A DNA stretch of 64,000 nt, taken from CAYNKA01 sp964397655. Lineage in GTDB: Bacteria; Spirochaetota; Spirochaetia; DTKZ01. The stretch spans positions 62,001-126,000 of the forward strand of contig CAYNKA010000002.1 in assembly GCA_964397655.1 (NCBI GenBank), read 5' to 3'. Below are positions 62,137 through 64,000 of the stretch, in pieces. Below the pieces are notes generated by a model. The model searched no databases. It was not told the origin of the DNA and saw only the letters and a program-made list of their open reading frames with translations. Each line of letters starts with the position of its first letter. The first letter of the stretch is position 1. Position numbers and translations under genes: made by a program.

Positions 62137-63036
62137 ATGAATAAGAACGAATTATCAGCTATGTTGACGTTTTATGCCGTATCCCCGATTCATGCCGGAA
62201 GCGGTGCAAGCATAAGTGCGATAGACCTTCCCATCCAGCGAGAACGGCATACAAACTGGCCGCACGTGCAAGCGAGTGCAGTGAAGGGAGCACTCCGGAG
62301 TCATTTCCGCAACCATGCCGGGGACGATGTACAGTATATCAATCTCGTCTTCGGTTCCGACGGAGACAACGATAAATACGCCATAGGAAACAAAGACCTG
62401 CCAGGCGCCATTTCCGTATCCGACGCGAGACTGTTCGCTTTCCCTGTGAGATCGAACGTCGCTCCTTTCGTCTGGGTTACCTGCCCTGCGGTCTTGAATC
62501 GCCTGGGGCGAGATTTACAGTTTCTTGGAAACGGAGAAAAGGAACTCGGAAAAAAATCGGAGTTAATAGGAGACACGGCTATCAGCATCAGTCCTTTTCA
62601 GGGCACAGCAGATAACAAAGTACTCCTCGAAGACGCAGTCGTCGAAATAAAAAATCAGATGGAATCTCCCTTGCTCTCAGGCATTTTCCCAGAGTTGGAT
62701 CGTCTTATCCTCATTTCCGACGAACTTTATAACTACTTGGTCGGGAATTGCACGGAAATCCAGACTCAGATAAAGATATCCAGCTCAACCGGAACCGCTC
62801 AAGATGGGGCACTTCGGTATCAAGAACTGCTCCCTTCCGACAGCGTTCTCTACTCAATAGTCTATTTCAGTGCATCAGCGATGCCGTCCGAAGAGAGTAA
62901 TATAAAACAACTCCAAGTCTCGGAAGTAAAGAATGCCGTCATGAAGGCTATAGCAGGTTTTGTCCAAATGGGAGGCGATCAAACCCTGGGACGGGGGATC
63001 TGTAAAACTAGTTGGCTCGAAGGAGGACAGCAATGA
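62137..63036 (+). CDS. cmr4: Type III-B backbone subunit Cmr4 with catalytic aspartate
   Basis: The 299-residue RAMP protein has SPIHAGSGASISAIDLPIQR (about 16-35). D30 in this segment corresponds to the catalytic Asp of Cmr4 backbone subunits that cuts target RNA at 6-nt intervals. The C-terminal VQMGGDQTLGRGICK (about 277-291) is the Gly-rich RNA-binding loop. The start at 62137 is fixed by AGGAGGAGGA at 62121-62130; an upstream TTG is not used. The stop overlaps cmr5. Confidence 0.93.
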   Translation: MNKNELSAMLTFYAVSPIHAGSGASISAIDLPIQRERHTNWPHVQASAVKGALRSHFRNHAGDDVQYINLVFGSDGDNDKYAIGNKDLPGAISVSDARLFAFPVRSNVAPFVWVTCPAVLNRLGRDLQFLGNGEKELGKKSELIGDTAISISPFQGTADNKVLLEDAVVEIKNQMESPLLSGIFPELDRLILISDELYNYLVGNCTEIQTQIKISSSTGTAQDGALRYQELLPSDSVLYSIVYFSASAMPSEESNIKQLQVSEVKNAVMKAIAGFVQMGGDQTLGRGICKTSWLEGGQQ

Positions 63037-63428
63037 AATCTTTATCCCAGAAACGGGCCGATTTCGCTCTTGAGATTGTTCTAAAATCATTTACTAATAA
63101 TAAAAGTAAAGAAATGAAAAAGGAGTTCAAGAGCTTTGCGGCAGGAACGCCGGCGATGATTTTACAAAATGGTTTCGGTCTTTCCATGGCCTTTCTCCTG
63201 GCTAAGCGTGACGAAAAGTACAAGGAAGTTTACAAGGCAGTCAAAGAATGGGTAACAAAGAAATGTGAACTGACAAAAGGTCTCTTCACCCAGGAAAATA
63301 TAGGGGAGGAGGTCTTCATACAAGCCCTCAACAAAATGGAGCAGCGGGAATACCTGGCTGTACAAGACGAGGCTGTAAAAATTCTCGAATGGATTAAGCG
63401 ATATGCCGCAGCTTTCACGGAGGAATGA
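63033..63428 (+). CDS. cmr5: Type III-B small subunit Cmr5
   Basis: The 131-residue, largely helical protein has FAAGTPAMILQNGFGLSMAF (about 36-55) and a C-terminal EAVKILEWIKRYAAAF (about 113-128). It matches the Cmr5/Csm2-type small subunit that lines the inner face of the complex. The start at 63033 overlaps cmr4 (ATGA) and has AGGAGG 6 nt upstream. Confidence 0.9.
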   Translation: MKSLSQKRADFALEIVLKSFTNNKSKEMKKEFKSFAAGTPAMILQNGFGLSMAFLLAKRDEKYKEVYKAVKEWVTKKCELTKGLFTQENIGEEVFIQALNKMEQREYLAVQDEAVKILEWIKRYAAAFTEE

Positions 63429-63429
63429 T

Positions 63430-64000
63430 ATGCCGGGCCCAGTACATGTCCCAATCACTGCGTTTTTTCCCATGCCGAGTACAACTGCGGATGCGATAAA
63501 AAAGATTTCCAAAGGCAACTTCGGACTCATATTCAACAAGTACGTACCTATCGTAATTAACGGAGATTTAAAAAAGCGATGGAAGACCTGCGATGGAACC
63601 GGTAACACAGCAGAAGCTGTGACGTATTATGCCCGTCAAGCGAACGAAACATACGGCAATAATGATATTCTGAAAGAGAGCATCCTGAAAAAACATCTCG
63701 CGCAAAAACAATACTGCGATTTCATGAAAAACAAGGGCTATGACTCTGTGGTCTTCCATGCAAAACTCATCTCCCGCTTCATCACGGGAATAGGTCAGTC
63801 TCATCCCAATGAGATCGGGATGTGCTTCGACCATACTCTCGGCATCCCCTACATACCGGCCTCGAGCCTCAAGGGTGCAGTCAGATTCTCCAATGCTGTT
63901 CGCCTTGCCGGTTTGAAGGAATTCTCCGGTAAGGACTCCTTCAATGACGAGGACGATAGCCTAACACTCTCCATGTTCGGTGGTATCGCCGCTAAGGGTG
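63430..64000 (+). CDS. cmr6: Type III-B subunit Cmr6 (3' truncated by window end)
   Basis: The frame opens at 63430, one base after the cmr5 stop, with GGAGG at 63418-63422. About 190 residues are visible. ISRFITGIGQSHPNEIG (about 116-132) and GIPYIPASSLKGAVR (about 140-154) are the typical Cmr6 signature. It caps the backbone of the Cmr complex. The gene continues beyond 64000. Confidence 0.9.
   Translation, partial: MPGPVHVPITAFFPMPSTTADAIKKISKGNFGLIFNKYVPIVINGDLKKRWKTCDGTGNTAEAVTYYARQANETYGNNDILKESILKKHLAQKQYCDFMKNKGYDSVVFHAKLISRFITGIGQSHPNEIGMCFDHTLGIPYIPASSLKGAVRFSNAVRLAGLKEFSGKDSFNDEDDSLTLSMFGGIAAKG

Overview
The window is chromosomal DNA from a high-GC bacterium, most likely a free-living or environmental spirochaete. 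Supporting signs are a short alanyl-tRNA synthetase without the C-Ala domain, a stand-alone FliG paralogue outside any flagellar operon, a FecR-domain protein coupled to an adenylate cyclase and a putative outer-membrane barrel, and an overall Treponema/Spirochaeta-like gene content. No rRNA, tRNA, insertion sequence or CRISPR array was seen. The species cannot be named from this sequence.

Layout. 1-1460: end of an acyl-CoA dehydratase activase-type protein and a DUF1848 protein. 1551-8717: three-gene operon of adenylate cyclase, FecR-domain repeat protein and beta-barrel protein. 8714-17161 (minus): a tandemly duplicated two-gene lipoprotein cassette (small chitobiase-like-domain lipoprotein plus large beta-helix lipoprotein, A-B-A-B). 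17264-31160: HrpA-type helicase, two orphan HisKA_2 sensor kinases flanking a nitroreductase, DEAD-box helicase, WD40 protein, DNA ligase LigA, an RlpA-like/SPOR protein and a small exported protein. 31245-37860: six overlapping genes made of a NusG-like antiterminator, an NDP-sugar dehydratase, a DegT-type aminotransferase and three subunits of a divergent molybdenum hydroxylase. 37936-44569: dnaE, yggT-like gene, recG, rsmD. 44671-47001: hisZ-hisG-hisB. 47043-49421: small protein, TPR protein, rlmN-like gene. 49513-52462 (minus): fliG then alaS, with a terminator. 52544-56235: two paralogous 7TM-PAS-CxxC proteins and an EFR1-type ferredoxin/flavodoxin protein.

At about 56.2 kb the base composition drops abruptly. 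After a 359-bp AT-rich spacer comes a type III-B (Cmr) CRISPR-Cas operon, cas6-cmr1-cmr2(cas10)-cmr3-cmr4-cmr5-cmr6, with cmr6 cut by the window end. The spacer contains a near-consensus sigma-54 (-24/-12) promoter, an upstream perfect dyad and a 13-codon leader ORF with a strong ribosome binding site. This arrangement, suggesting RpoN/activator-dependent expression of a type III-B interference complex, is the most unusual feature of the window.

A second theme is translation initiation. Several single or first genes (alaS, fliG, dnaE, the hrpA-type gene, a 7TM-PAS gene, a sensor kinase, the DEAD-box gene) have a sigma-70-like -10 hexamer only 6-9 nt upstream of the start codon and no Shine-Dalgarno, as expected for leaderless mRNAs. 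Genes inside operons, and the Cmr genes, usually have good Shine-Dalgarno sequences or 4-bp ATGA overlaps. All assignments rest on reading the sequence and on recalled family signatures; no database search was possible.
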